From a bacterium (lineage in GTDB: Bacteria > Patescibacteriota > Minisyncoccia > UBA6257 > UBA9933): a stretch of 11,433 nt of DNA. The notes beneath the pieces were generated by a model that made no database searches, had not been told where the DNA came from, and was given only the letters and a program-made list of their open reading frames with translations. Shown piece after piece: positions 1 to 5,661 of this stretch. A program made the position numbers and the translations under genes. The stretch is taken from positions 1 to 11,433 of the forward strand of contig JAJZBA010000010.1 in assembly GCA_021799155.1 (NCBI GenBank), given 5' to 3'. Numbering within the stretch: position 1 is the stretch's first letter; each line of letters starts with the position of its first letter.

Positions 1-368
1 AAACGCGCGAACGCCAAAGATAAAGACAAAATCAAATTCCCGCCGAGATTGTTTTTTAGAGCCTGCCCTGAGGACATTCGGCTGGGCTCAGTCGAAGCCC
101 TTGCCGAATGGGTTCCGTCAAGTTGAATTAAAAAATTATCAAATTCTTCCTGCGATTCAAATTCTTTCCCTAATATCTCATTTCTAATTTCTCCAAACTT
201 TTGTGTCGCCTTTTTCGGCTCCAAAACAAACGCTTCGTGCGTTCCCGTGCTTTTCCCGCTCGGCACGCTGGCTATCACGGAAAATTTACCGCCTTTAAAC
301 TCCGCTTCCAAAGTATCTTTCCCGCGAGAATCCTGAATGATTTTTATGTCTATATCATTTAATTTCAT
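1..368 (-). CDS. eno: Enolase, N-terminal part (runs off the window start)
   Basis: Enolase interconverts 2-phosphoglycerate and phosphoenolpyruvate in cytosolic glycolysis/gluconeogenesis. The 122 visible codons read without a stop to the window edge. Residues 9-16 (KIIQDSRG) match the family start 'ILDSRGNPT'. Residues 34-46 (SVPSGKSTGTHEA) match the mobile catalytic loop, usually SGASTGxxEA; here Ala is Lys (K39) but Ser40-Thr41-Gly42 are kept. LDGT (83-86) and LGGNLILSLSLAFAR (108-122) match LDGT...LGANAILGVSLAVAK. Between them lies an extra stretch of about 18 residues (87-104) made by a palindromic repeat at 57-110. The ATG at 368 lies inside the end of the upstream membrane-protein gene (14-nt overlap), suggesting translational coupling. 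No clear Shine-Dalgarno is seen. The upstream PEP synthase and glycerate kinase use the same metabolites. Identity is quite sure; whether the enzyme is active cannot be judged from the fragment. Confidence 0.9.
   Translation of the reverse strand, partial: MKLNDIDIKIIQDSRGKDTLEAEFKGGKFSVIASVPSGKSTGTHEAFVLEPKKATQKFGEIRNEILGKEFESQEEFDNFLIQLDGTHSARASTEPSRMSSGQALKNNLGGNLILSLSLAFAR
57..110. repeat. Palindromic repeat inserted in frame in enolase (family A, copy 1)
   Basis: The outer arms CATTCGGC (75-82) and GCCGAATG (103-110) are perfect inverted repeats. Nested inside are GGGCT (84-88) and AGCCC (96-100) around the loop CAGTCGA. The flank GCCTGCCCTGAGGA (61-74) and the core CTCAGTCGAAG resemble the copies at 3459-3480 and 6123-6152. 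It adds 18 codons (enolase residues 87-104) exactly between two conserved blocks, with no frameshift and no stop. Confidence 0.75.
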
Positions 369-669
369 TTTGACCGTTCTTCGGAATTTTAACTCGAACA
401 CTGCGATAAACCAATCCGATAAATAAAATATAAGCAAGTATATAAACAAGATACTCTGCAATTTCTGCGGAAGAACCGATTTTTTCTTCGAGTTCAAAAA
501 ACTCGTAAATAGTGTGCCATAACCTTCCTATTGCTAAAACGGCTAACGTCCAAACAACGACGTGCATTGCCGAATAAGTAAGCCCTCGCCGCATCGCCAT
601 TTGGGCAATCGGCACGGCAGCAATCGCCAAAACAAACACCAATGACGAAAGAATAAAATAGATTAACAT
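355..669 (-). CDS. Small three-helix membrane protein, function unknown
   Basis: The protein has 104 residues and I do not recognise a family. Three hydrophobic segments are visible: about residues 2-23 (LIYFILSSLVFVLAIAAVP...), 30-52 (through VVVWTLAVLAIG) and 68-90 (EYLVYILAYILFIGLVYR). The loop after the second carries RLWHTIYEFFELEEK, and the C-terminal tail is basic (RSVRVKIPKNGQNEIK), so the tail probably faces the cytosol. ATG at 669 is chosen; an in-frame TTG at 675 would add two residues and has a weak GAGAA upstream. The gene begins 74 nt after the ppsA stop and overlaps the enolase start by 14 nt, so it probably shares their transcript. There is no signal-peptide cleavage motif. 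It may be a small integral membrane protein co-expressed with the PEP enzymes; no role can be assigned. Confidence 0.7.
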   Translation of the reverse strand: MLIYFILSSLVFVLAIAAVPIAQMAMRRGLTYSAMHVVVWTLAVLAIGRLWHTIYEFFELEEKIGSSAEIAEYLVYILAYILFIGLVYRSVRVKIPKNGQNEIK

Positions 670-743
670 GATCAATTAATTCTCGTTTAAAGCCGACTCT
701 TTTTATAAAATAAAGTGGTTTTGTTTAAGATTGATAATTTTTT

Positions 744-3356
744 CTAATCTTTTGTTATTTCCAGTGTAATTTTAATTATTGCATCTGGACTAAGCGAAAT
801 TGATTCGATTTCTTTTCTAACTAAAAATTTAGCAAACTCTGGAAAAGTTGATGGCGCATCGCCGCAGATACCGATATATTTTTTTCTGGCGCGGCATTTT
901 TTAATGACTTCAGAAATAAGCTTTTTTACAGATTCATCTTTTTCGTTGGTAATTCCGCGAATCATCTCGTTGCCGTCTCTGTCTATACCAACAGTCAATT
1001 GCGTCAAATCATTAGAGCCAATACTCATTCCGTCAAAAATTTTAAGAAATTCATCGGCTAAAATAACATTAGAAGGAATTTCGCACATTACATATATTTT
1101 AAGAGGTTTTAGATTTTGGATTTTGGGTTTTAGATTATTTTTTTCTATAATCTCTACGACTTTTCTGCCTTCTTCCGGCGTTCGGCAAAACGGCACCATT
1201 ACTTCCACGTTGTCTAAGCCCATTTCCTCGCGAACTTTTTTAATGGCTTTTAATTCTAAAATAAACGCGTCTTTGAAATTCGGATGGTAATAACGCGAAG
1301 CGCCCCGCCAGCCGATCATCGGATTTTCCTCGCTCGGCTCGTACAACTCACCGCCGATAAGCGTCCGGTATTCATTGGTTTTAAAATCGGAAAATCTTAA
1401 AATTACCGGCTTGGGATAAAAAGCCGCACCGATTTTCGCGATGCCATACGCTAATTTATCAATATAAAATTGTTTCTTGTCTTCCCAACCAATCGTTCGC
1501 TTTTCTATCTCGTTAATAATTTGTTTTAGTTTCGAATTTCGAATTTTGAATTTTGAATTTGTTTCGAATTTCGAATTTCGTGCTTCGGATTTTAGCTTAT
1601 CAAAATTGATAAGCATTAATGGATGTATCCCGATATCCCCAGCAATGATAAACTCTTCTCTCGCCAAGCCCACTCCGTCGTTGGGTAAAAACGATTTTTC
1701 AAAAGCAGTTTCCGGCGTGGCGATATTCATCATTATTTTTGTTTTCGGTTTTGGCAATTTTTTAACATCATGTTCAATAACTTTAAATTTCAGCGCGCCG
1801 TCATAAACAAATCCTTCGGCACCAGTGGTATCAACTGTAATTATTTGTCCCGTTTTAATTTTTCTCGTGGCATTTTCCGAGCCGACAATGCAAGGAATTC
1901 CCAATTCGCGGCTAACAATTGCCGCGTGGCTGGTGCGACCGCCCTTATCCGTTATAATCGCCGACGCAATTTTCATAATCGGTTCCCAGTCGGGATCTGT
2001 CATATCGGTAACCAAAATTTCGCCGGCTTTAAATTGGCCGACATTTTTCGCGTCCAAAATTACCCGCGCCTTGCCCGTCGCGATTTTATTTCCAACAGAA
2101 GCGCCTTTAACAATAGGGTTTAGGGTATGGGGTTTAGGGCATAGGACATATTCTTTAATTTTCGTAAAATCCCTCAAGGCATGAATCGTTTCCGGTCTTG
2201 CCTGAACGATATACAATTCGCCGGTCCTGCCGTCTTTTGCCCATTCCATATCCATCGGCGTCCACCGCTTATTTTTCTTTGTATAATGTTCTTCAATTAA
2301 AACTCCCCATTTTGCCAGTTTTAAAATTTCATCGTCGTTTAAAACAAAAGTTTCTTTTTCTTTTTGCGAAGTGTTTATAATTTTTGTATTTTTTACGGAA
2401 ACGCCTTTTGGTTCCGCATAAATCATCTTGCGATTTTTAATACCTAATCGTTTATCTATAATGGGTTTCTGTTGCTGATTAATTTTTGGTTTAAAAACCA
2501 AAAATTCGTCCGGCGTTACTTCTCCTTGAACAATCATTTCTCCCAGCCCCCACGAGCCGTTGATTAAAACAACGTCGCGAAAACCGGATTCGGTGTCTAA
2601 AGTAAACATCACCCCCGAACAACCCTTATCCGAACGCACCATTTTTTGCACGCCGACCGATAAAGCCACTTTAAAATGATCGAATTTTTTGTCAACGCGA
2701 TAAGAAATGGCGCGATCCGTAAACAACGAAGCCATTGCCGCGCGCACCGCTTTTAAAACTTCGTCGGCACCGCGGATATTTAAATAAGTCTCGTGTTCTC
2801 CGGCAAAACTTGCGCCCGGTAAATCTTCAGCTGTGGCGCTGGAGCGCACTGCCACATCAACTCCCGTACCATAACGAACGCTGGCGCCTTTGGCGCTAGA
2901 CGAAGTCTGCGCTCGTTTGGTGTGAGAGTCAACATTTTTGCTGTATTCCTTTTCCATTTCTGCGTATGCTTCCACAATGGCGCTTTTTAAATCTTCCGGA
3001 AATTCGGTATTTTTAATTGTTTCCCTAATAAGCTTTCCCCGTTTGGCTAAATCAGAAATATTCTTAGTATCTAAGTCTTTTAATGTTTCTTTGATAAAGT
3101 CTTCTAAACTTTGATTTTTGATTTTTGATTTTTCTAAAAAATACTTATATGCTTTTGCCGTTACTACAAAACCACCGGGAATTCTTATTCCCTTCGGTGC
3201 CAAATTTTTTATCATCTCACCCAACGAAGCGTTTTTCCCGCCAACTTCACCGACATCCTTAATTCCGACTTCGCTTAATTTTTTAATAAATCCCGCAGAA
3301 CAACGGCGATTTATTTTTTTTAATTTTATTTTATTTTTATTAAATGTTTTAATCAT
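744..3356 (-). CDS. ppsA: Phosphoenolpyruvate synthase (pyruvate, water dikinase)
   Basis: The enzyme converts pyruvate + ATP + water to PEP + AMP + phosphate through a phosphohistidine, and may run in reverse. The N-terminal ATP-binding domain (about 20-390) has VGGKNASLGEM, VAVRSSATAEDLPGASFAGE and MDMEWAKDG. The swivelling domain has GGRTSHAAIVSRELGIPC with the catalytic His at residue 477. The PEP/pyruvate-binding barrel (about 535-870) has ENPMIGWRGASRYY, SIGSNDLTQLTVGIDRD and GICGDAPS with the catalytic Cys at 831. At 870 residues it is longer than usual (about 790 in E. coli); five in-frame insertions account for much of the excess (about residues 74-84, 141-161, 399-419, 586-615, 739-752). 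The first 22 residues are a basic extension ahead of the usual start (FIKKLSEVG); no ATG, GTG or TTG lies nearer, so ATG at 3356 is kept. No Shine-Dalgarno is seen. It follows glycerate kinase and precedes enolase. Confidence 0.95.
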   Translation of the reverse strand: MIKTFNKNKIKLKKINRRCSAGFIKKLSEVGIKDVGEVGGKNASLGEMIKNLAPKGIRIPGGFVVTAKAYKYFLEKSKIKNQSLEDFIKETLKDLDTKNISDLAKRGKLIRETIKNTEFPEDLKSAIVEAYAEMEKEYSKNVDSHTKRAQTSSSAKGASVRYGTGVDVAVRSSATAEDLPGASFAGEHETYLNIRGADEVLKAVRAAMASLFTDRAISYRVDKKFDHFKVALSVGVQKMVRSDKGCSGVMFTLDTESGFRDVVLINGSWGLGEMIVQGEVTPDEFLVFKPKINQQQKPIIDKRLGIKNRKMIYAEPKGVSVKNTKIINTSQKEKETFVLNDDEILKLAKWGVLIEEHYTKKNKRWTPMDMEWAKDGRTGELYIVQARPETIHALRDFTKIKEYVLCPKPHTLNPIVKGASVGNKIATGKARVILDAKNVGQFKAGEILVTDMTDPDWEPIMKIASAIITDKGGRTSHAAIVSRELGIPCIVGSENATRKIKTGQIITVDTTGAEGFVYDGALKFKVIEHDVKKLPKPKTKIMMNIATPETAFEKSFLPNDGVGLAREEFIIAGDIGIHPLMLINFDKLKSEARNSKFETNSKFKIRNSKLKQIINEIEKRTIGWEDKKQFYIDKLAYGIAKIGAAFYPKPVILRFSDFKTNEYRTLIGGELYEPSEENPMIGWRGASRYYHPNFKDAFILELKAIKKVREEMGLDNVEVMVPFCRTPEEGRKVVEIIEKNNLKPKIQNLKPLKIYVMCEIPSNVILADEFLKIFDGMSIGSNDLTQLTVGIDRDGNEMIRGITNEKDESVKKLISEVIKKCRARKKYIGICGDAPSTFPEFAKFLVRKEIESISLSPDAIIKITLEITKD
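1110..1142. repeat. In-frame low-complexity word in ppsA (TTTTGGATTTTGGGTTTTAG type)
   Basis: This is an imperfect tandem of GATTTTGG/GGTTTTAG units. In the gene it reads as NNLKPKIQNLKPLKI (about residues 739-752), between VVEIIEK and IYVMCEIPS, where homologues have a short loop. Confidence 0.6.
1524..1600. repeat. In-frame low-complexity word in ppsA (TTCGAATTTTGAATTT type)
   Basis: TTCGAATTT/TTTGAATTT units are repeated about seven times, encoding a stretch about 25 residues long with EARNSKFETNSKFKIRNSK (about residues 586-610). It separates HPLMLINFDKLK from IINEIEKR. A related word occurs in the Mur ligase at 5823-5863. Confidence 0.65.
2112..2153. repeat. In-frame low-complexity word in ppsA (GGGTTTAGGGTATGGGG type)
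   Basis: A GGGTTTAGGGTATGG / GGTTTAGGGCATAGG duplication encodes YVLCPKPHTLNPIVKG (about residues 402-417), at the linker between the ATP-binding and phosphohistidine domains. Confidence 0.55.
2874..2935. repeat. GC-rich hairpin insertion in ppsA (family D)
   Basis: Two overlapping hairpins are visible. GCGCC TTT GGCGC lies at 2884-2896. GCGC-(T)-AGAC, loop GAA, GTCT-GCGC lies at 2893-2912. The stretch encodes SHTKRAQTSSSAKGASVRYGT (about residues 143-163), immediately before the conserved VDVAVRSSATAEDLP; homologues normally pass straight from the preceding helix into that motif. The GC content is higher than in flanking sequence and the frame is intact. Confidence 0.6.
3107..3134. repeat. 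In-frame low-complexity word in ppsA (TTTTTGATTTTTGA type)
   Basis: Three TTTTTGA units encode EKSKIKNQSL (about residues 75-84), next to FLEKS...EDFIKETL. The same unit recurs in glycerate kinase at 3759-3808. Confidence 0.55.
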
Positions 3357-3378
3357 AATATTTTATTAAAAAATTAAA

Positions 3379-3407
3379 TTTATAAACGAAATATCTTAAA
3401 TTTACAA
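3379..3407 (-). promoter_or_regulatory. Candidate promoter of ppsA
   Basis: On the minus strand TTGTAA (3407-3402, -35) and TATAAA (3384-3379, -10) are 17 nt apart. Transcription would start near 3372, giving an AT-rich leader of about 16 nt with no Shine-Dalgarno before the ATG at 3356. No terminator is visible between the glycerate kinase stop and this promoter, so read-through is also possible. Confidence 0.45.
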
Positions 3408-3452
3408 TCGCCGTTATCATACGGGGTAAATATTTTTGTCATATTTTTAATA

Positions 3453-4880
3453 CTACTCCTTCGACTCGCTCAGGACAAGCATCAAATCCGCCACATTAAA
3501 ACTATTTTTCTTAGTAAAAATCAAATCGCCGGTTTTTTTAAAAAAATTGAAAGAATTATGATTATTCAAAAATTCCCGCGGATTCAGTTTTAATTTTTGC
3601 GCTTTTTTAAGTGTTAAAATGTCTCCGATTGCGCCGGCGGCTTCGGTATTGTCGCGGCCATCGCTGGCAATACTTAAGATTATTAAGTTATTGGTTATTA
3701 AGTTATTAGTTATAATGCTCAGCACCGCTTCCATATTTCGTCCGCCCTTACCTAATTTTTGATTTTTGATTTGTAATTTTGATTTTTGATTTTTGATTTT
3801 TGATTTTTTTAATGTAACCGTCGTCTCACCCCCCGCCATTGCCGCTTCTCCCGGACACACCGATAGGGTTAAACCTATCAGTGCTTTTCTCGCTTCACCT
3901 TTAAGTTTTAACGAATAAATCTTTGACTCGAAACCCAACTTCTTCGCTTTTCTCGCCATCGCTAAAATCGGTTCGCGATTGGAGAAAAACAAAATATTTT
4001 TAACGTTTTTAAAGTATTTCTTATCTTTCGGCGTTTCTAAAAGTCGTAGGTTGTAAGTTGTTGGTCGTAAATTATGTTTTTTCAAAATAGCTTCCGCATC
4101 TTTTTTAGCGGTCTTATCATAAACCGTCGGTCCGGAAGCGACCATAGATAAATCATTATTCGCCGTCGGAACATCGGAAATAATTAAAGAAATTACCGTT
4201 GCCGGATAAGCTAATTTCGCTAAACCGCCTCCTTTTATATCGGATAAGTGTTTTCTAACCGTATTTAATTCTTTTATATCGGCGCCGGCTTTGGTTAATT
4301 CTTTAAAAATTGTTTGCGAATATTTTAATTCTTTTTCTGAACCGCATAAAAGCGCCGAGCCTCCGCCGCAAACAAAAGTTATGAGTAAATCGTCTTTTTT
4401 TAGGTTTTTCGCTAATTTGATGATTTTTTTTGTGGCTTCAACGTTTTTCCGCGATGGGAGCGGATGTGTTCCTGTTAAAAACTTAATTTTAGAGTTTATA
4501 ATTCGAGATTTGTTTGAAATTTGGCTTTTGGGATTTGGAATTTCAGTATCTAAAGATACGCCGCCAACAAAACGATGGCCTAGGGGCAATAAAATTTTTA
4601 ATAGAGTCAGCGCTGCCAATGAAGAGCCTTTGCCGATACCAATAAGAAACACTCTTTTGAAATCATCCAAATCTAACCGCAACGCCATCTCGTTATCGCT
4701 GATAGGGTTAACACTATCAGCGGTATTATATTTAATTTTTAGAAACCTTCCTTTTTCTATATTTATTCTTTCCGAAACAACTTTCGGAATTTCAATCGCC
4801 TCGTACCCCGCCTCGGCGATTTTAAGCGCCATTTCGCGCAGAGAAGATTTTTTTATTAAAGCGTCGAAGTTAATAATCAT
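3453..4880 (-). CDS. Glycerate kinase, class II (DUF4147/MOFRL family, glycerate 2-kinase type)
   Basis: This family phosphorylates D-glycerate with ATP, typically giving 2-phosphoglycerate, the substrate of enolase. Family motifs in order: FLIGIGKGSS (about residue 76), GTHPLPSRKNVEA (usual GHPVPDxNSV), VCGGGSALL (usual SGGGSALL), GADIKELNTVRKHLSDIKGG, SLIISDVP, ASGPTVYD, GEARKA, AGGETTVTL, GKGGRNMEA (usual GKGGRNQE), ASDGRDNTEAAGAI and the tail FNVADLMLVL. It has 475 residues against roughly 410-450 for the family; several in-frame repeat insertions explain the excess. The last residues (LVLSESKE) and the stop lie in or beside a palindromic repeat copy. ATG at 4880 is preceded by a purine-only tandem repeat in place of a normal Shine-Dalgarno. 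Enolase and PEP synthase lie downstream, supporting a route from glycerate to PEP and pyruvate. The product isomer (2- or 3-phosphoglycerate) is inferred from the family. Confidence 0.9.
   Translation of the reverse strand: MIINFDALIKKSSLREMALKIAEAGYEAIEIPKVVSERINIEKGRFLKIKYNTADSVNPISDNEMALRLDLDDFKRVFLIGIGKGSSLAALTLLKILLPLGHRFVGGVSLDTEIPNPKSQISNKSRIINSKIKFLTGTHPLPSRKNVEATKKIIKLAKNLKKDDLLITFVCGGGSALLCGSEKELKYSQTIFKELTKAGADIKELNTVRKHLSDIKGGGLAKLAYPATVISLIISDVPTANNDLSMVASGPTVYDKTAKKDAEAILKKHNLRPTTYNLRLLETPKDKKYFKNVKNILFFSNREPILAMARKAKKLGFESKIYSLKLKGEARKALIGLTLSVCPGEAAMAGGETTVTLKKSKIKNQKSKLQIKNQKLGKGGRNMEAVLSIITNNLITNNLIILSIASDGRDNTEAAGAIGDILTLKKAQKLKLNPREFLNNHNSFNFFKKTGDLIFTKKNSFNVADLMLVLSESKE
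3459..3480. repeat. Dispersed palindromic repeat at the 3' end of glycerate kinase (family A, copy 2)
   Basis: The plus strand reads CCTTCGACTCGCTCAGGACA followed by AGC. Its complement shares CCTGAGC-GAGTCGAAGG with the copy at 6123-6152, differing by one base. It encodes the final LVLSESKE of glycerate kinase, next to the TAG stop. The family normally ends at about DLxVxL, so the repeat supplies the new C-terminus. Confidence 0.7.
3677..3717. repeat. In-frame low-complexity word in glycerate kinase (TTATTAAGTTATTGG type)
   Basis: Four imperfect GTTATTAA/GGTTATTA units encode ITNNLITNNLIIL, just before SIASDGRDNTEAAGA. Homologues have a shorter segment there. Confidence 0.55.
3759..3808. 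repeat. In-frame low-complexity word in glycerate kinase (TTTTTGATTTTTGA type)
   Basis: About six TTTTTGAT units encode KKSKIKNQKSKLQIKNQK, between GGETTVTL and GKGGRNMEA. Homologues have only two to four residues at this turn. The same unit occurs in ppsA at 3107-3134. Confidence 0.65.
3858..3883. repeat. Palindromic repeat in glycerate kinase (family B, copy 1)
   Basis: Arms CACCGATAGG (3858-3867) and CCTATCAGTG (3874-3883) flank the loop GTTAAA. In the mRNA this makes a 10-bp stem with one G-U pair. It encodes ALIGLTLSV (about residues 333-341). It matches the copy at 4697-4722 in GATAGGGTTAA and CTATCAG. Confidence 0.65.
4036..4076. repeat. In-frame low-complexity word in glycerate kinase (GTAGGTTGTAAGTTGTTGG type)
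   Basis: GTAGGTTGTAAGTTG / GTTGGTCGTAAATTA repeats encode NLRPTTYNLRLL, between AILKKH and ETPKDKKYF. Homologues have a short proline-containing turn here. Confidence 0.5.
4494..4545. repeat. In-frame low-complexity word in glycerate kinase (ATTTGGCTTTTGGGATTTGG type)
   Basis: Imperfect repeats of GAATTT/GGATTT-like units encode a run with IPNPKSQISNKSRIINSK, between VSLDTE and FLTGTHPLPS. Homologues have a few residues at this position. Confidence 0.55.
4697..4722. repeat. Palindromic repeat in glycerate kinase (family B, copy 2)
   Basis: Perfect 9-bp arms CGCTGATAG (4697-4705) and CTATCAGCG (4714-4722) flank the loop GGTTAACA. It encodes ADSVNPISD near residues 54-61, in the variable N-terminal region of the kinase. 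Confidence 0.7.
4792..4821. repeat. Hairpin AATCGCC...GGCGATT inside glycerate kinase (family C, copy 1)
   Basis: Arms AATCGCC (4794-4800) and GGCGATT (4815-4821) flank a 14-nt spacer. It encodes KIAEAGYEAIE. The same arms with a similar GC-rich spacer occur in the non-coding gap at 5113-5137. Chance similarity of a coding segment is possible. Confidence 0.5.
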
Positions 4881-4881
4881 T

Positions 4882-4944
4882 TCTTTTTCTTTTATCTTTT
4901 TCTTTTATCTTTTTCTTTTATCTTTTTCTTTTATCTTTTTCTTT
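4882..4944. repeat. 13-bp tandem repeat forming the glycerate kinase leader
   Basis: There are four full copies and one 11-nt partial copy of TCTTTTTCTTTTA on the plus strand. On the sense (minus) strand this is an all-purine leader (AGAAAAAGA/TAAAAG) that ends one base before the ATG at 4880. It could change length by slippage and so alter expression. It has no spacers, so it is not a CRISPR array. Confidence 0.85.
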
Positions 4945-4954
4945 CCCATATAAT

Positions 4955-4960
4955 ATTATA
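4955..4960 (-). promoter_or_regulatory. Possible -10 box for glycerate kinase
   Basis: A perfect TATAAT on the minus strand lies just upstream of the tandem repeat. Transcription would start near 4948, so the leader would be the repeat itself. The matching -35 position (about 4978-4983, TAATTT) is poor. The area is AT-rich, so chance matches are likely. Confidence 0.3.
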
Positions 4961-5014
4961 TAACATACTCATAACAAAAATTATAAAGCATTATGCAAAA
5001 AGCGGTAAAATCAT

Positions 5015-5054
5015 ACAAATCCTCCAGTCCTCTTAAGAGGACTGGAGGATTTGT
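5015..5054. repeat. Perfect 40-bp palindrome without a spacer
   Basis: The left half, ACAAATCCTCCAGTCCTCTT (5015-5034), is the exact reverse complement of 5035-5054, with CTTAAG at the centre. It lies in the 361-nt gap between archease and glycerate kinase. No T-run follows on either strand, so it is a poor intrinsic terminator. As RNA it would fold into a stem of about 18 bp that hides GGAGG/CCTCC. It could be a dispersed repeat, a protein-binding site or a processing hairpin. Confidence 0.85.
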
Positions 5055-5110
5055 GGAGATCGCAGAATTAGTATTCATGAAATTGATATAAATATAACAG
5101 ATTTTTTATC

Positions 5111-5140
5111 TCAATCGCCTCCCCCGCTTCGGCGATTTGA
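5111..5140. repeat. Hairpin AATCGCC...GGCGATT in the intergenic gap (family C, copy 2)
   Basis: Arms AATCGCC (5113-5119) and GGCGATT (5131-5137) flank an 11-nt spacer. On the minus strand it reads much like codons of the glycerate kinase N-terminus (IAEAG-EAIEI against IAEAGYEAIEI), lacking one codon. It is either a copy of the same repeat or a small gene relic. Confidence 0.55.
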
Positions 5141-5175
5141 ATAAAGATGAAAGTTATATGCTTGCAAATTGTATA

Positions 5176-5212
5176 TAAAAATAAAAAGGGCGGAGCCGCA
5201 AATGGTCCCGCC
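5176..5212 (-). terminator. Rho-independent terminator of the ruvA-mur-archease operon
   Basis: On the minus strand GGCGGGACC (5212-5204), loop ATTTGC and GGCTCCGCC (5197-5189) form a stem with one mismatch and one G-U pair. CTTTTTATTTTT follows. It starts 29 nt after the archease stop. A second imperfect hairpin (GCCTACCCTA/TAGGTAGGC, 5238-5210) lies between the stop and the terminator and overlaps its first arm by 3 nt. Confidence 0.8.
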
Positions 5213-5241
5213 TACCTATATGAAAGAATAGGGTAGGCAAT

Positions 5242-5661
5242 CTAAATGTCAAGCACTAAATCCGTTTGCCAAGCATTATCGATTTGTTTTATGTCCAAAT
5301 CTTCGTAGGTTACGGCCTTGATGTCTTCGTCAAATTTTTCTACCGGATGGCCTATAATTTCAGCTTCCAATTTTGCGCCTTTTTCTAACGCCTGACACCT
5401 GACACTTGATACCTGATACACAGATTTATTAATTTGGCTTCTTGCTAAAATCTCGCTTAAAAAATCCACCAAAAGAGAATTTAAATCAACTGACTGAATT
5501 TCGATTCTTTCTTTTTTCGCGATTTGTGCTCTGCGATTTACGCTTTGCGACAAAATCTCTATCATCGCTTCCGCGGCGTTTTGAAACAACTCTTCAATCG
5601 TTTTTCCATAAATCCTCAACCGCAATTCCGCCGGATGAGGAAGAGTTTCATATTTTTTCAT
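5242..5661 (-). CDS. Archease-like protein
   Basis: Archease activates the RNA ligase RtcB, which joins tRNA halves and repairs RNA. The protein has 139 residues, the family's usual size. YETLPHPAELRLRIYGKTIEELFQNAAEAM fits the family start 'F.hTaDv.i.v.g.s..eLF..aa.a'; Glu12 stands where the family metal ligand is usually Asp. The C-terminal IKAVTYEDLDIK...TDLVLDI matches the conserved 'iKAvTyh.l.i' and terminal 'vlDi', the second acidic site (Asp138). An insertion of about 10 residues (YQVSSVRCQAL) comes from a repeat word. ATG at 5661 is chosen over an in-frame ATG at 5721 because homology begins there. It overlaps the Mur ligase end by 14 nt and is the last gene before a terminator. No rtcB lies in the window. 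The family call is confident; function with an Asp-to-Glu change is inferred. Confidence 0.8.
   Translation of the reverse strand: MKKYETLPHPAELRLRIYGKTIEELFQNAAEAMIEILSQSVNRRAQIAKKERIEIQSVDLNSLLVDFLSEILARSQINKSVYQVSSVRCQALEKGAKLEAEIIGHPVEKFDEDIKAVTYEDLDIKQIDNAWQTDLVLDI
5391..5424. repeat. In-frame low-complexity word in archease (CCTGACACTTGATACC type)
   Basis: Repeated CCTGACA / CTTGATA / CCTGATA units encode VYQVSSVRCQAL, between ARSQINKS and EKGAKLEAEI. Homologues have a shorter beta-hairpin loop there. Confidence 0.55.

Noticed and set aside
904..2380. Several plus-strand ORFs of 60-128 codons opposite ppsA
   Set aside because: They are antisense shadows of a gene with clear catalytic motifs, and have low-complexity Phe/Ser/Ile-rich products and no ribosome sites.
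4882..4944. CRISPR-like array
   Set aside because: The units are 13 bp, contiguous and without spacers, and no cas gene is near.
4291..4953. A 220-codon plus-strand ORF opposite glycerate kinase
   Set aside because: It is antisense to conserved kinase motifs, and its end is only the tandem repeat read as Phe/Leu/Ser.
5015..5054. Intrinsic terminator
   Set aside because: There is no T-run on either side; the real terminator of the archease operon lies at 5176-5212, upstream on that strand.
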